Below, one piece after another: positions 16,786 through 26,622 of a stretch of DNA of 64,000 nucleotides. Position 1 is the stretch's first letter. Each line of letters starts with the position of its first letter. The notes under the pieces were generated by a model, which was not told where the DNA came from, ran no database searches, and saw only the letters and a program-made list of their open reading frames with translations. This DNA comes from Treponemataceae bacterium (lineage in GTDB: Bacteria > Spirochaetota > Spirochaetia > Treponematales > Treponemataceae): assembly GCA_024402435.1 (NCBI GenBank), contig JAKSTU010000006.1, positions 1-64,000 of the forward strand, written 5' to 3'. The translations under genes were made by a program, and so were the position numbers.

Positions 16786-18924
16786 ATGCAGATTGTTCTT
16801 TACCTGAACACATTGGACGAAGATTACCAGCTTTCAATATACAAAAGCATTAAAACCAGATGTAACGAAATGGGCATTGATCTGCTCTGTATTCAGCAGG
16901 AGCACATTTCTCCCCTTCTTTCCCAGAACGAAGGATTTTTCCCTTCCAGAAACTTCATTCATCCTGACGGGGTTCTGATTCTTACTCCGGCAATCACTGA
17001 ATTCCTTCCGTCAGACAGCGCGATGCGTTTTCATTCAATTTTTGACGGAATTCCGGTTGTTTCAATCGGTGACAATGTGGACAGAATTCCTTCAATCATC
17101 ATCAGAAGCCGTACTCCTATGGAACAGCTTATGGCTCACCTGATTTTTGACCATCAGTACAGAAAATTCGTGTACATAAGCGGTCCGAAAAATCACCGTG
17201 ACAATGTGCTTCGCGAAACGATTTTCCGTACTACGCTGGAAAAAGCCCGGGCAGTTTATCCGGACATTGATTTTACGATTGTGACGGGAAACTTCATCGA
17301 ATCTTCCGGTGCCGAGTGTCTCAACGCATATTACCAGAATCACAGGGACGAACCGCCGGACGTTGTTGTATGCGCCAATGATGAAATGGCCATCGGTGCG
17401 CTCAAAGTAATCAAATCAAGTACGAAAGCGAACTGGCAGCACGTGGCAATTACCGGATTCGACGATACGGGCCGTGCACAGATGTCCATGCCGCCGCTGA
17501 CTACAATCAAGCAGCCCTTTGAAGAAATGGGACAGCTTGCGGTTGAAAAACTTTATGCGCTGATGAAGCGCAGACCTGTCGAACCATGTTCAAAAATGGA
17601 TTCCACGCTTACAATCCGTTCTTCCTGCGGGTGCTCCGGCTGGGAACGCAAGGGCCTTTCCGAAGCGGAAATCCATGCTGCAATGAAGCACGCTCAGTTT
17701 CAGACAGTGCGCCTTACATGCATCATCCGTGACACAAGTTATTTCGGTCAGAAACTGAATACAATCTCCGATTTTTGGGAAATCGAACCCTTGCTAAAGT
17801 TTTTTCTGGGCAACCTGGAAATCAATTTCTTTTATCTTCTGCTTTTTGAAAAACCCGGAGAATACATGGCGGAAGAGGCGTGGATAGGCTACGAAAAAAC
17901 ACCTGAAAAAGAACAGGCACTTTTCGGCGATCCTGTAAAAGTCAACCTGAACGAGTTTTTTGCCCAGACTGTCATGAAAAAAAGCAATTCCACATTCTGT
18001 CGCGATTTGCGCTATCTTCGTGCCGGTAACGACATTTTCGGTCTGGTCATCTACGAAAGTGATGTTACAAACCATCCCTACATGTGTACTGGAACATCTT
18101 TCATTGCCAATGCATTGCAGCGTCTCCGCCTTATGGATCTGCAGAAACGCCATGCGCTCCAGCTGGAAAAAGAAGTTGCTCTCCGAACGGCAGATCTTGT
18201 TGAGGCAAACAAAAGAATCAAGACTGAATCGCAGAAACGCATTGAAGTTGAAGCAGAAGTTCTTAAAATCAGTGAACTGGAGCGCATGAGATTCAGTATG
18301 GATCTTCATGATGACATATGTCAGCGTCTTGCAGGACTTTCCATGAAGTGCCGTGGACTGGCAGCCACTGATCCCACGGAAGAAGGCCGCGAAAAGTTTG
18401 CTGTCCTTTCCGGACAGATCGAAGAAACTCTGCAGAGAACACGGCAGTATGCCCACGATTCCTTCCCTATGGAAGTTGATTCTTTGGGTATGAATCACGC
18501 CGTGGACAATTTGTGCCATACTTTTTCAAAGCAGACAGGCCTTGAATGCAAATACTTCTGGGATGCTGAAAAAGCTGAAGATCTGCCGCAGACAACACAG
18601 ATCGCCCTTTTCCGAATCATTCAGGAGGCATTGCAGAATATCGTGAAACATGCAAAGGCCACCGAATGTCTTGTATCGATTACAGAAGAAAACAAGCATA
18701 TTGTCGTTACAGTTCATGACAACGGGCGCGGAATCAAACAGGCTGAAAAAGCAGGTTCCGGCCGCAAGACCAAGGGCTTGGGAATGAAGTCAATGGAATA
18801 CAGAGCTGACCAGATCAACGCCAAATACAAACTGACTTCTTCGTCAAAAACGGGAACAAAAATTACGATTACTCTGCCTTTGGATCAGAAAAAAGCTCAG
18901 TCTTCTGCAAAACGCAAGAAATAA
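16786..18924 (+). CDS. Cytoplasmic LacI-type sensor domain fused to HisKA_3 histidine kinase
   Basis: The 712-residue protein starts with a periplasmic-binding-protein-like domain (residues about 1-270) of the LacI regulator kind, seen in VVVCANDEMAIGALKVIKSS, ITGFDDTGRAQMSM and TTIKQPFEEMGQLA. It has no DNA-binding helix and no signal peptide. A Cys-rich joint (SSCGCSG), a middle domain and a coiled coil lead to the NarL-partner kinase core: phospho-acceptor SMDLHDDICQRLAGLSMK near 505, N-box EALQNIVKHAKA, and G-box GLGMKSMEYRADQI. It should sense a soluble cytoplasmic ligand such as a sugar (inference). No response regulator is adjacent; a NarL-type one lies at 55293-55952. TATACT lies six bases before ATG 16786. 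Its 3' end overlaps the convergent GH67 gene by 28 bp. Confidence 0.85.
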   Translation: MQIVLYLNTLDEDYQLSIYKSIKTRCNEMGIDLLCIQQEHISPLLSQNEGFFPSRNFIHPDGVLILTPAITEFLPSDSAMRFHSIFDGIPVVSIGDNVDRIPSIIIRSRTPMEQLMAHLIFDHQYRKFVYISGPKNHRDNVLRETIFRTTLEKARAVYPDIDFTIVTGNFIESSGAECLNAYYQNHRDEPPDVVVCANDEMAIGALKVIKSSTKANWQHVAITGFDDTGRAQMSMPPLTTIKQPFEEMGQLAVEKLYALMKRRPVEPCSKMDSTLTIRSSCGCSGWERKGLSEAEIHAAMKHAQFQTVRLTCIIRDTSYFGQKLNTISDFWEIEPLLKFFLGNLEINFFYLLLFEKPGEYMAEEAWIGYEKTPEKEQALFGDPVKVNLNEFFAQTVMKKSNSTFCRDLRYLRAGNDIFGLVIYESDVTNHPYMCTGTSFIANALQRLRLMDLQKRHALQLEKEVALRTADLVEANKRIKTESQKRIEVEAEVLKISELERMRFSMDLHDDICQRLAGLSMKCRGLAATDPTEEGREKFAVLSGQIEETLQRTRQYAHDSFPMEVDSLGMNHAVDNLCHTFSKQTGLECKYFWDAEKAEDLPQTTQIALFRIIQEALQNIVKHAKATECLVSITEENKHIVVTVHDNGRGIKQAEKAGSGRKTKGLGMKSMEYRADQINAKYKLTSSSKTGTKITITLPLDQKKAQSSAKRKK

Positions 18925-20906
18925 GGCACGCAGACATCGCGCCATTCCTCTGCATCTGCAACCTGGATATCAAGTTTTTTCAGAACAGCGTCAAAAGCTT
19001 CGTCACTTACAAGGCCTTTTACTTTAAGCCATTCGTTCCGAAGCGCAACTGCTTCCTGAACACCGCGTCCGTACACAAAAGGCAGTTCTTCTTTAAGCGT
19101 GCGGCCGGATGACAGTCTGTAATTCCACGGCACATGATGAAACCAGAGCAGATATTTTTCAGGACATGTTTCCAAATTGCCGAACATTTCTGCCACTTCG
19201 GGAGAATATTGGCTTACCGCATCAGAACCTGATGAAGTTCTGTCAAAGCCGAGGCCCTTTTTGTCCGCCCGGTGATAATATGGCGGCTTCCAGTCTTCAC
19301 GGAGTCCCTGTGTACATCCCGGATCGGGTCCGTAATGGTGGTCGTAGCGCATTATGTGGTGCAGACACAAAGGTGTCATGTAATCAAGACAGGCGTTCCA
19401 GGAATTGAGCAGAATGAACATGACTGACTGCAGGACAGTTTCGTTGCTGCCCCAAGTACAGCGGGCCCATTCTTCTGCAATTTCTTCAGGTGAAAGATTA
19501 CAGTCCCATGCGAGCCGCCCGAAAGCGTACCAGTTTGCAGGATGAAAAAGCGAACCGCACCAGTCAGTGTTGCTGCCCGTGTTTGAAACTGCGGCAATTC
19601 CACTTGTAGTGCCGAAAAATCCGTATTCTTTGCTTCTTGTAAGAATTTTTCCCACTGTTGAGCCGGTTCCGCAGGTTCTGGTGTCAAAATCAAGGATTTC
19701 TTTCCACATGGGAGCCAGAAACACAAGATGATTTCCCTGTCCCAAATATTCCTGCGCAGCCTGCATTTCCATGAACATTGTAGTTTTTTTCATTCCGCCG
19801 AAAAGCGGATGCACCGGCTCACGGGGCTGAAAGTCTATTGGCCCGTTTTTTACCTGAATCGCCACATTGGGCAAAAAGTTTCCGTCCAGCGGTTTGAAGT
19901 CCGCATAAGCTTTTTTTGCCCTGTCAGTTTCTCCGTGACCGTAAACGAATGCGCGCCAGATAACCATTCCGCCGTAAGGTTCCAGCGCTTTTGCAAGCAT
20001 GTTGGCACCGTCAGCGTGGTTGCGTCCGTACTCAAAAGGCCCGGCCTGTCCTTCACAATCCGCTTTTACAAGAAAACCGCCGAAGTCAGGAATGCGGGCG
20101 TAAATGGAAGCGCATTTTTCCTGCCACCATTTGACAACATCTTCGTCCAAAGGATCTGCAGTTTTAAGGCCGCCCAAAGAAACGGGAGAAGCAAAGTTTA
20201 CGGAAAGATAAACAGTGATTCCGTAACGCCTGAAAACCCGGGCGATGGCAGCAGTTTTTTCGATGTATTCGTCAGAAAGTATGTAGGGCTGTGAATTGAC
20301 GTTGTTAAGTACTGAACAGTTCAGCCCGACGGAAGCGCAAGCTCTGGCGTAATCAGTGTAGCGTCTGTCCACATGATCCGGCAGTTCGCTCCAGTTCCAG
20401 AGACTTTTTCCCGCATAACCGCGTTCTATGGAACCGTCCAGATTGTCCCAATGGTCAAGCATGCGTTTCTGGAAAGCGGGATTTGAACAGATGTCCAGAC
20501 ATGTCAGAGATTTTCCGGTCTGCAGAAGGCGGAGAAATGCGAAAATGCCGTAAAGCACGCCTTTGTCAGTTTTTCCTGCAATGACAAAGGAACTTTTGTA
20601 TGAAAAGATATGATAACCGTCTCCGGAAAGATTACGGTTCACAGCAGAAGCAAGTTCCGGAGAGAAAGAATCCTCTGTACCGGCAAAAAGAGTCTTTTCC
20701 TGATACTCCAGGGAATCTCTTGAAATGACAGGAACTTCTTCAGAAAAAAGCAAGGACAAAGCCCGATCCAGTTCATCAGCCGCAACTTTCAGAATGTCAG
20801 AGCCTTTGGAACAAATCACTTTTTTAATCGACTTTGGATAAGTTGATGAAAATTCAGTTTGGGCCGGCGTAAAAGACAGCCACAAATCATATCCGTTTGT
20901 TATCAT
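18897..20906 (-). CDS. aguA: GH67 alpha-glucuronidase
   Basis: This enzyme releases (4-O-methyl)-glucuronic acid from the end of xylo-oligosaccharides. Its 669 residues carry family signatures: GYDLWLSF at the N-terminus, GFLVKADCEGQAGPFEYGR, NHADGANMLAKALEPYGG, VIWRAFVYGHG, and a C-terminal domain with FHHVPWNYRLSSGRTLKEEL. No signal peptide is seen, so it should act in the cytoplasm on imported oligosaccharides. ATG 20906 begins the GYDLWL domain; the in-frame extension to 20984 is hydrophobic and lies over the A-rich terminator region, so I rejected it. TATACT stands six bases before the ATG. Confidence 0.92.
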   Translation of the reverse strand: MITNGYDLWLSFTPAQTEFSSTYPKSIKKVICSKGSDILKVAADELDRALSLLFSEEVPVISRDSLEYQEKTLFAGTEDSFSPELASAVNRNLSGDGYHIFSYKSSFVIAGKTDKGVLYGIFAFLRLLQTGKSLTCLDICSNPAFQKRMLDHWDNLDGSIERGYAGKSLWNWSELPDHVDRRYTDYARACASVGLNCSVLNNVNSQPYILSDEYIEKTAAIARVFRRYGITVYLSVNFASPVSLGGLKTADPLDEDVVKWWQEKCASIYARIPDFGGFLVKADCEGQAGPFEYGRNHADGANMLAKALEPYGGMVIWRAFVYGHGETDRAKKAYADFKPLDGNFLPNVAIQVKNGPIDFQPREPVHPLFGGMKKTTMFMEMQAAQEYLGQGNHLVFLAPMWKEILDFDTRTCGTGSTVGKILTRSKEYGFFGTTSGIAAVSNTGSNTDWCGSLFHPANWYAFGRLAWDCNLSPEEIAEEWARCTWGSNETVLQSVMFILLNSWNACLDYMTPLCLHHIMRYDHHYGPDPGCTQGLREDWKPPYYHRADKKGLGFDRTSSGSDAVSQYSPEVAEMFGNLETCPEKYLLWFHHVPWNYRLSSGRTLKEELPFVYGRGVQEAVALRNEWLKVKGLVSDEAFDAVLKKLDIQVADAEEWRDVCVPYFLRFAED

Positions 20907-20972
20907 GTTAAAAGTATAAAAGTGTTTATGCGTAAACAGGATAAGGTTTTTTTCCGAAAAAAAAATACTTTT

Positions 20973-21047
20973 GAAAAAAAACACCGGAGACTGGAATCAT
21001 CACTGATTAATAAGCATTGATAAATCAGCTTGATTACGTCCCCGGTG
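20973..21047 (-). terminator. Long structured terminator of the Cthe_2159-like gene
   Basis: On the minus strand a 10 bp outer stem (21038-21047 with 20982-20991, CACCGGGGAC/GTCTCCGGTG with one G-T pair) encloses nested pairings AATCA/TGATT and CTGATT/AATCAG, then seven or eight T. Confidence 0.8.
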
Positions 21048-21070
21048 ATTTTGGTTTTATTTCTTATGGA

Positions 21071-22846
21071 TTACCACCAGAGGAATTTGCCGCGTCCCTC
21101 TCTCTCCGGCATCTGGTCGGGATTTTCAAAATCCATGGGAGGCATGTCATCCGGTTTTCCGAATCCGCCGCGTCCTCCGCCGAACCAGCCGCCGCGTCCG
21201 GGTCCGCCAAAGCTTCCTGACTGGTTGCCGCAAGTTGTCACAGTCCCGGAAATCTTTGCTTCAACAGAAGTTGTTCCGTATGTAATTGTGTAAGTTTCGC
21301 CCTTTTTGTATTCTGGACTTGAAAGTACGGCTGCTTCGCCCGCTCCGGAAGGTGTGTACGACTGAATCACTCTTCCTGACGAATCCTTTACACTGATTTC
21401 AGTACCGCTTTTGAAAGATCCGTAGCAGATGATCGTATTCTGTGCAGAATTGTCTGCAGGTGTAGAAAGATTTGTGCCGCCTACGCCTGCAACATCACCG
21501 CCGTTCATTTCAAAGCCGTAGAAATCATTGTCAAAAGCGCATTCTGCACCGGTTCCGCCTGTGGCACGGATTGTTCCGCCGTTGAAATACATTTTGCCGT
21601 TTGCATCGATTGCATCGTTCTGAGTACTGCGGCAGTCAATTGTTCCGCCGTTGATCGTGATTGAAATGCCCGCATTGATGCAGTCGTCTGCTGTCCTGAT
21701 TGAAATTGAACCGCCGTTGATTACAAGATCGGATTTTGCTTCGATTCCTTCAGGAGAACAGCTTACCTCAACTCCGTTTACAGTTTTTTCATAGGGAGTG
21801 CCTGTAGTTTCCACGGAAATTGTTCCACCGTTGATTGTGACTTTGGGATTCGGGTCATCAGCATAAGTTTCTGTTTCTGCATCTTCCGCAGTTTTCCAAG
21901 AAGCCGTAATTCCTTTGCTTACAGTTTTTACGGTGATTGTTCCGCCGTTCACAAGAACAAAGCCTTCGCCTGCAAATTCTTCGCTTTCGGCACCTTCCAC
22001 CTTGATGCCCTTGCTTTCTTCGTCAACAGCGGTTCCGGTTCCGTTTACCGAAAGTTCGCCGCTTTCCATGATGAATGCGTTGACAGTACGGATGCAGTCT
22101 CTGGCACTTACATTTACTGTAAGTTTTGCGCCTGTTATGCGGATGTAATCATCTGAATAGACACCGTGTTTGTATCCGCCGTTTACAGTAAGGGTTCCGC
22201 CCTCACCGGCTGAATCTTTGTCCGTGCAGAAAACCAGCGGTGCCTTGCTGTAAAGTGCAGCCTTTTTTGTGTTTGCAGACCGCTGTTCAGAATCTGTAAG
22301 TGTGTTCACTGAACCCGGTGCAGAAGCAACATAAACTGTTTCTGTTGTGCTTATCTGAAGTGCGGGACCGTCAGAAGCAGTGATTGTTACGCCGTCCAGC
22401 ACCAGCATGACAGGAGCGGCCGCAGATTTGAGAGTAAAAGTGCCCTCATAGTTTCCGGAAAGCAAGATTTTTACAGGTTCGGAAGCCGAAGAAGAAAGTT
22501 CGTAACCTGTGTCTTTTTTCTTCAGAGAAAAATCCTCTGATTTTACGCTGCCATTTGCATAAGTTTTTCCGGTTGCAAGATCTGCGGAAAAATATCCTTC
22601 TGTCCACAAAAGTCCGGCAGGATCATCATAAGAAGGATCCGAAAGATTGCGGCTTGAAACATTGTCTTTCGCATAGTTTACAGCAGCTTCTCCGCCGAAT
22701 CCGCCATTAAAACGGCCGCCTTTTCCTGCAAAACCATCCATTTCTCCTGCACCACGTGCATTTGCACTGGAACAGCCGACAAAGCCTGACATCAAAAAAA
22801 CCGTAATAACAGCAAGAGCTGTTTTCTCAATAAGTGTTCTGTTCAT
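21071..22846 (-). CDS. Carbohydrate-binding Cthe_2159-like lipoprotein
   Basis: The 591-residue protein has a signal peptide with lipobox-like GFVGC and then a Gly-rich stretch. Its centre is a repetitive beta-helix: turns such as ITINGGTIDCRSTQNDAIDANG and VTINGGTISVETTG repeat the pattern NGGT/S-I, as in the Cthe_2159 family (DUF4353) of polysaccharide-binding, pectate-lyase-like proteins. The C-terminus is Gly/Arg/Phe-rich (GGPGRGGWFGGGRGGFG) followed by an acidic Pro/Met tail ending FLWW. It is probably surface-exposed and binds acidic sugars or plant polysaccharide (family knowledge). Ends at a structured terminator. Confidence 0.82.
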   Translation of the reverse strand: MNRTLIEKTALAVITVFLMSGFVGCSSANARGAGEMDGFAGKGGRFNGGFGGEAAVNYAKDNVSSRNLSDPSYDDPAGLLWTEGYFSADLATGKTYANGSVKSEDFSLKKKDTGYELSSSASEPVKILLSGNYEGTFTLKSAAAPVMLVLDGVTITASDGPALQISTTETVYVASAPGSVNTLTDSEQRSANTKKAALYSKAPLVFCTDKDSAGEGGTLTVNGGYKHGVYSDDYIRITGAKLTVNVSARDCIRTVNAFIMESGELSVNGTGTAVDEESKGIKVEGAESEEFAGEGFVLVNGGTITVKTVSKGITASWKTAEDAETETYADDPNPKVTINGGTISVETTGTPYEKTVNGVEVSCSPEGIEAKSDLVINGGSISIRTADDCINAGISITINGGTIDCRSTQNDAIDANGKMYFNGGTIRATGGTGAECAFDNDFYGFEMNGGDVAGVGGTNLSTPADNSAQNTIICYGSFKSGTEISVKDSSGRVIQSYTPSGAGEAAVLSSPEYKKGETYTITYGTTSVEAKISGTVTTCGNQSGSFGGPGRGGWFGGGRGGFGKPDDMPPMDFENPDQMPEREGRGKFLWW

Positions 22847-22891
22847 GAGACCAATTTAACATTGCAATCTTAAAAAAATCTTTAAGAACAG

Positions 22892-22961
22892 AAAAAAAAC
22901 GCGCAGGAGGAAAAGTTTCAGAGTTCCAAGTTTTCGCTCTTTACATTTCCGGCCTGCGCGT
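22892..22961 (-). terminator. Terminator of the ABC exporter operon
   Basis: ACGCGCAGG (22899-22907) pairs with CCTGCGCGT (22953-22961) and eight T follow on the minus strand. The loop is long, about 45 nt. Confidence 0.65.
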
Positions 22962-22992
22962 GTAGCGACGCCAACTGGCAGTTCTTGCAGTC

Positions 22993-23012
22993 TCGCACTG
23001 ACTGTCAGTATT
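22993..23012. repeat. Partial copy of the dispersed GCACTGACTG repeat
   Basis: TCGCACTGACTGTCAGTATT matches the first 20 bases of the elements at 3152 and 42851; the rest of the element is absent. Confidence 0.45.
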
Positions 23013-23026
23013 TTTGTCGGTTACTT

Positions 23027-24787
23027 TTACATTTTGTCGTACATTCCCCAGTATTCACCGTGGAGAGCATGCAGTTCTTCGTGATTGCCCCGCTCTTTGA
23101 TCTGACCGTGATTGACAAAGAAAATTATGTCGCTGTCACGGATTGTAGAAAGACGGTGAGCAATGATGAAAGATGTGCGCCCTTTAAGCAGTTCATGGAG
23201 ACCTTTCTGAACAAGAAGTTCTGTTTCTGTGTCTACCGATGAAGTTGCTTCGTCCAGAATCAGGATGCGCGGGTCAGAAAGCAGAACCCTTGCAAAGCTG
23301 ATAAGCTGTTTCTGACCGGCACTCAGACCGCCGCCGTTTTCAGTAAGCTTTGTCTGATAACCGTTGGGAAAAGCGGAAATAAATCCGTGAGCCTGCACAG
23401 TTTTTGCGGCGGCAATCACTTCTTCATCAGTTGCATCAAGACGACCGTAGCGGATGTTGTCCATGATTGTACCGCTGAAAAGGAAAGAATCCTGCAGCAT
23501 AACGCCCACCTGCTCACGTACAGATTTTATCGTTACGGATTTAAGGTCAATTCCGTCAATCAGAATGCGGCCGTCCTTAGGATTGTAGAACCGTGTAAGC
23601 AGATTGACGATTGTAGTTTTACCTGCACCGGTCGGCCCCACAATTGCCACAGAAGTTCCGGGCTTTATGTCAAAATCCACATCCTTCAGAATCGGGTTTC
23701 CTTCATCATATTCAAAATTCACATGATCAAAATGCACATGTCCGCGGATCGGCGGAAGATCAACTGCGCCGGGAGCGTCTTCAATGTGAACAGGTTCGTC
23801 AAGAAGTTCAAAAATCCTTTCAAGATATGCGCCTGTGGTGATCATGCTGTTGTAGAACTGACCGATGTTCTGAATCGGTGCCCAGAACTGCCAGATGTAA
23901 CCGGTAAAAGCAACAAGAGTACCGACGGAAAAATCACCTGAAAGCCAGCGGATTCCGGTAATGATTACCAGAGAATTTGCAATTGTCGTAAGATTGTCGA
24001 TTACAGGCCAGATGATGTTGTTCATTGTGACACCGCGATACCAGGCAGATTTCCAGGCATTGCACAAATCAAGGAAAATTGCAGTGTTTTTTTCTTCACG
24101 GGCAAAAGACTGAGTTATTTTCATTCCGTTGAGACTTTCACTCAGGTACGCATTCAAGTTTGCCTGCTTATGGCTGATTGTCATCCATGCATCATGCTGG
24201 CGGCGTTTGAGCAGGAACATGATCACGATAAGAACCGGAAGACTTGCCATACAGATGAGCGTAAGACGCGGATCAATTGCAAACATGAAGCAGAGAATGA
24301 CGATAATGCGGAAGAAGTCAGTAATCAGCTGGATAATTCCGTTTGAAAGCAGATCACTCAAACTGTTCACGTAGTTTACAACACGGATCTGAATCTTTCC
24401 CTGAGGCCTTGAATCAAAATAAGTAAAGGGCAGCTTCTGCAGCTTTGAAAAAACTTCTCTTCGTATTGTTACAATTACCGTCTGAGCCAAGTTTGTCATG
24501 ATTTTAAGACGCTGGGAAAGACAGAACCTTACAATTAGCACACAGCACAAAAGTGCGCCGGCCAAAGCAAAAAGCATTGTTATGTTTTTTTCAGGGATTG
24601 CCTTGTCTATTGCCATGCGGATCAGATAAGGGCTTGAAAGCGAAGCCAGAGCAGACAGCATCATGAAAGCACATGCAGTAATCATCTGCTTTTTGTAAGG
24701 CATAACCCATTTGAAAAGACGTTTTACAATGTGCGGATTGAACTGTTCATCAAGCTGTTCGTCGGTGTCAAATCTGTTGCGTGCCAT
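23027..24787 (-). CDS. ABC exporter half-transporter, canonical-Walker-B subunit
   Basis: The 586 residues join a six-helix export domain (about 40-320) to an ATPase domain. Walker A is VGPTGAGKTTIVNLL, signature LSAGQKQL (a change from LSGGQ), and Walker B LILDEATSSVD with catalytic Glu. The start ATG at 24787 shares a base with the stop of the upstream half-transporter (TAATG). With that partner it forms a heterodimeric exporter with one consensus and one degenerate ATP site. The substrate is unknown (drug, lipid or peptide). Confidence 0.9.
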   Translation of the reverse strand: MARNRFDTDEQLDEQFNPHIVKRLFKWVMPYKKQMITACAFMMLSALASLSSPYLIRMAIDKAIPEKNITMLFALAGALLCCVLIVRFCLSQRLKIMTNLAQTVIVTIRREVFSKLQKLPFTYFDSRPQGKIQIRVVNYVNSLSDLLSNGIIQLITDFFRIIVILCFMFAIDPRLTLICMASLPVLIVIMFLLKRRQHDAWMTISHKQANLNAYLSESLNGMKITQSFAREEKNTAIFLDLCNAWKSAWYRGVTMNNIIWPVIDNLTTIANSLVIITGIRWLSGDFSVGTLVAFTGYIWQFWAPIQNIGQFYNSMITTGAYLERIFELLDEPVHIEDAPGAVDLPPIRGHVHFDHVNFEYDEGNPILKDVDFDIKPGTSVAIVGPTGAGKTTIVNLLTRFYNPKDGRILIDGIDLKSVTIKSVREQVGVMLQDSFLFSGTIMDNIRYGRLDATDEEVIAAAKTVQAHGFISAFPNGYQTKLTENGGGLSAGQKQLISFARVLLSDPRILILDEATSSVDTETELLVQKGLHELLKGRTSFIIAHRLSTIRDSDIIFFVNHGQIKERGNHEELHALHGEYWGMYDKM

Positions 24788-26505
24788 TATGCCCGTCCTT
24801 CCTGGTGATCCCAGACCTGCTTGTAATAACCGTTCTGCACGGAAAGCTCTGCGTGTTTTCCGCACTGAGTGATTTTGCCGTCTTCTATTACAAGAATCAT
24901 GTCAGCATCCTGAATGGAAGACACGCGGTGGCTGATGATAAAAGCCGTGTGTCCTGCCGCCTGTTCCCTGATGGAAGCACGGATTTTCTGCTCTGTTTCT
25001 ACGTCAACAGCACTTGTAGTGTCGTCAAGAATCATGACAGGCGGATCCATAAGGAACAGACGTGCCAAAGCAATGCGCTGTTTCTGACCGCCGGAAAGAC
25101 CGACTCCCCGTTCACCGACTATCGTGTCATAGCCTTCAGTAAGATCCTTAAGAAAATCCGTAACATGAGCCCGGTCTGCGGCCTTTTCTACCAGTTCCAT
25201 GGGCGCATCCGGTTTACCGAATGCAATGTTGCCTTCTACCGTGTCAGAAAACAGGAACACATCCTGCATGGTTATTCCCACGTTGCGCCGCAAAGTCTGC
25301 AGATCGTATTTGCGGATATCTTCTCCGTCAAGCAGGATTTCGCCTTCAGTAACGTCGTAATAGCGGCACATAAGTTTTGCAATTGTTGATTTTCCTGCAC
25401 CTGTCGGGCCGAGAATACCGATTGTCATGCCGGGTTCCGCAGTAAAACTTACATTCTGAAGAACAGGTGTTTCCTTGTAAGCAAAACTGACGTTGTTGAA
25501 CTGGATTTTTCCCTTTGCGCGGGATTCGGAACGAATCGGATTTTCGCAGTTTCTGATGCTTGGTTTCTGCTGATAAAGCTCATAAAGACGCTGGGCTGAA
25601 GCAGAAAAACGCTGTGCATCGTTCATGATTCCGCCGAACATGTTGAGCGGTTGTGTAAAAGTCCACAGAAGACCGTTGAATGTAACGATTTCACCTAATG
25701 TCATGTGTCCCTTGATTACAAGATAACCGCCGAAAAGAATCAGGATAATTGGCAGAAGTCCTGTAATTGATTCCATAAGAGGCAGATATTTGATGCGGAC
25801 ATTTGCGTTGTCAATGTTGCGGTTGCGGAATTCTTCATTTTCTTTGTCAAAATTGCTGATTTCAAAATCTTCGCGGACAAAAGCCTTTACAACCCTGTTG
25901 CCTGCAATGTTTTCACCTACAAGAGTGTTCAGAACCGCAAACTGGTCACGAACTGCAAGATGGGATTTTTTGATGTGCTTTCTGAACTGCAGAATCAGAT
26001 AGAACATGAAAGGAGCAATCACAAGGAAAGCCGCAGTCAGTTTGATGTTGATCATTGAAAGAACAACGATTGAGAACACATAAGTCAGCACGTTTTCCAT
26101 AAACTGATAGACAACCCATGCGACAAAATGGCGGACAGCATCAAGATCGCTGGTCATGAGTGTCATGATGTTTCCGGAAGCGGTTTTGTCGTACCAGGAA
26201 AAGTCCAGAGTCTGAATGTGGTTGTACAGATCCATGCGGACATTCTTGATTACATTCTGAGAAACGATTTCAAAAATACTCTGATAAGAAAAACGCAGAA
26301 TTGATTTGATGACTGTAACAAGCAGCATTGCACCGACCAGCTTGAAAAGAAGCTGATTTTCGCCTCCGATGATTACCCGGTCAACAATCTGGCCTGTGAT
26401 GGAAGGGTTGATTACACTTGTTGCTGCAACCAGAACAGAAAAAAAGAGTCCCAGAGCATAAATGCCCCGGTATTTTCGGATATAGGACCATATCCATCGA
26501 TACAT
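24787..26505 (-). CDS. ABC exporter half-transporter, degenerate-Walker-B subunit
   Basis: The 572-residue protein has N-terminal membrane helices and a C-terminal ATPase domain with Walker A LGPTGAGKSTIAKLM and signature LSGGQKQR. Walker B reads MILDDTTSAVD, with Asp where catalytic Glu is expected. This is the standard mark of the non-catalytic site subunit in heterodimeric exporters such as TM287/288. GAGG precedes the ATG. It is first in a two-gene operon. Confidence 0.9.
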   Translation of the reverse strand: MYRWIWSYIRKYRGIYALGLFFSVLVAATSVINPSITGQIVDRVIIGGENQLLFKLVGAMLLVTVIKSILRFSYQSIFEIVSQNVIKNVRMDLYNHIQTLDFSWYDKTASGNIMTLMTSDLDAVRHFVAWVVYQFMENVLTYVFSIVVLSMINIKLTAAFLVIAPFMFYLILQFRKHIKKSHLAVRDQFAVLNTLVGENIAGNRVVKAFVREDFEISNFDKENEEFRNRNIDNANVRIKYLPLMESITGLLPIILILFGGYLVIKGHMTLGEIVTFNGLLWTFTQPLNMFGGIMNDAQRFSASAQRLYELYQQKPSIRNCENPIRSESRAKGKIQFNNVSFAYKETPVLQNVSFTAEPGMTIGILGPTGAGKSTIAKLMCRYYDVTEGEILLDGEDIRKYDLQTLRRNVGITMQDVFLFSDTVEGNIAFGKPDAPMELVEKAADRAHVTDFLKDLTEGYDTIVGERGVGLSGGQKQRIALARLFLMDPPVMILDDTTSAVDVETEQKIRASIREQAAGHTAFIISHRVSSIQDADMILVIEDGKITQCGKHAELSVQNGYYKQVWDHQEGRA

Positions 26506-26622
26506 GAAAAAACCTCGTTAGGGCTGAGAATTCAACCCTGATGTTGTAAAGTCATCAGCGTAAAACACGCGACAACTTCACAATTAACACATTTTCAGTA
26601 TTCAAGTCTAGTGTGCTCTTTT

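Noticed and set aside
20907..20984. Longer start for the GH67 gene
   Set aside because: The extra 26 residues are Phe/Lys-rich, overlap the A-rich T-tract side of a terminator, and lie upstream of a good -10 hexamer.
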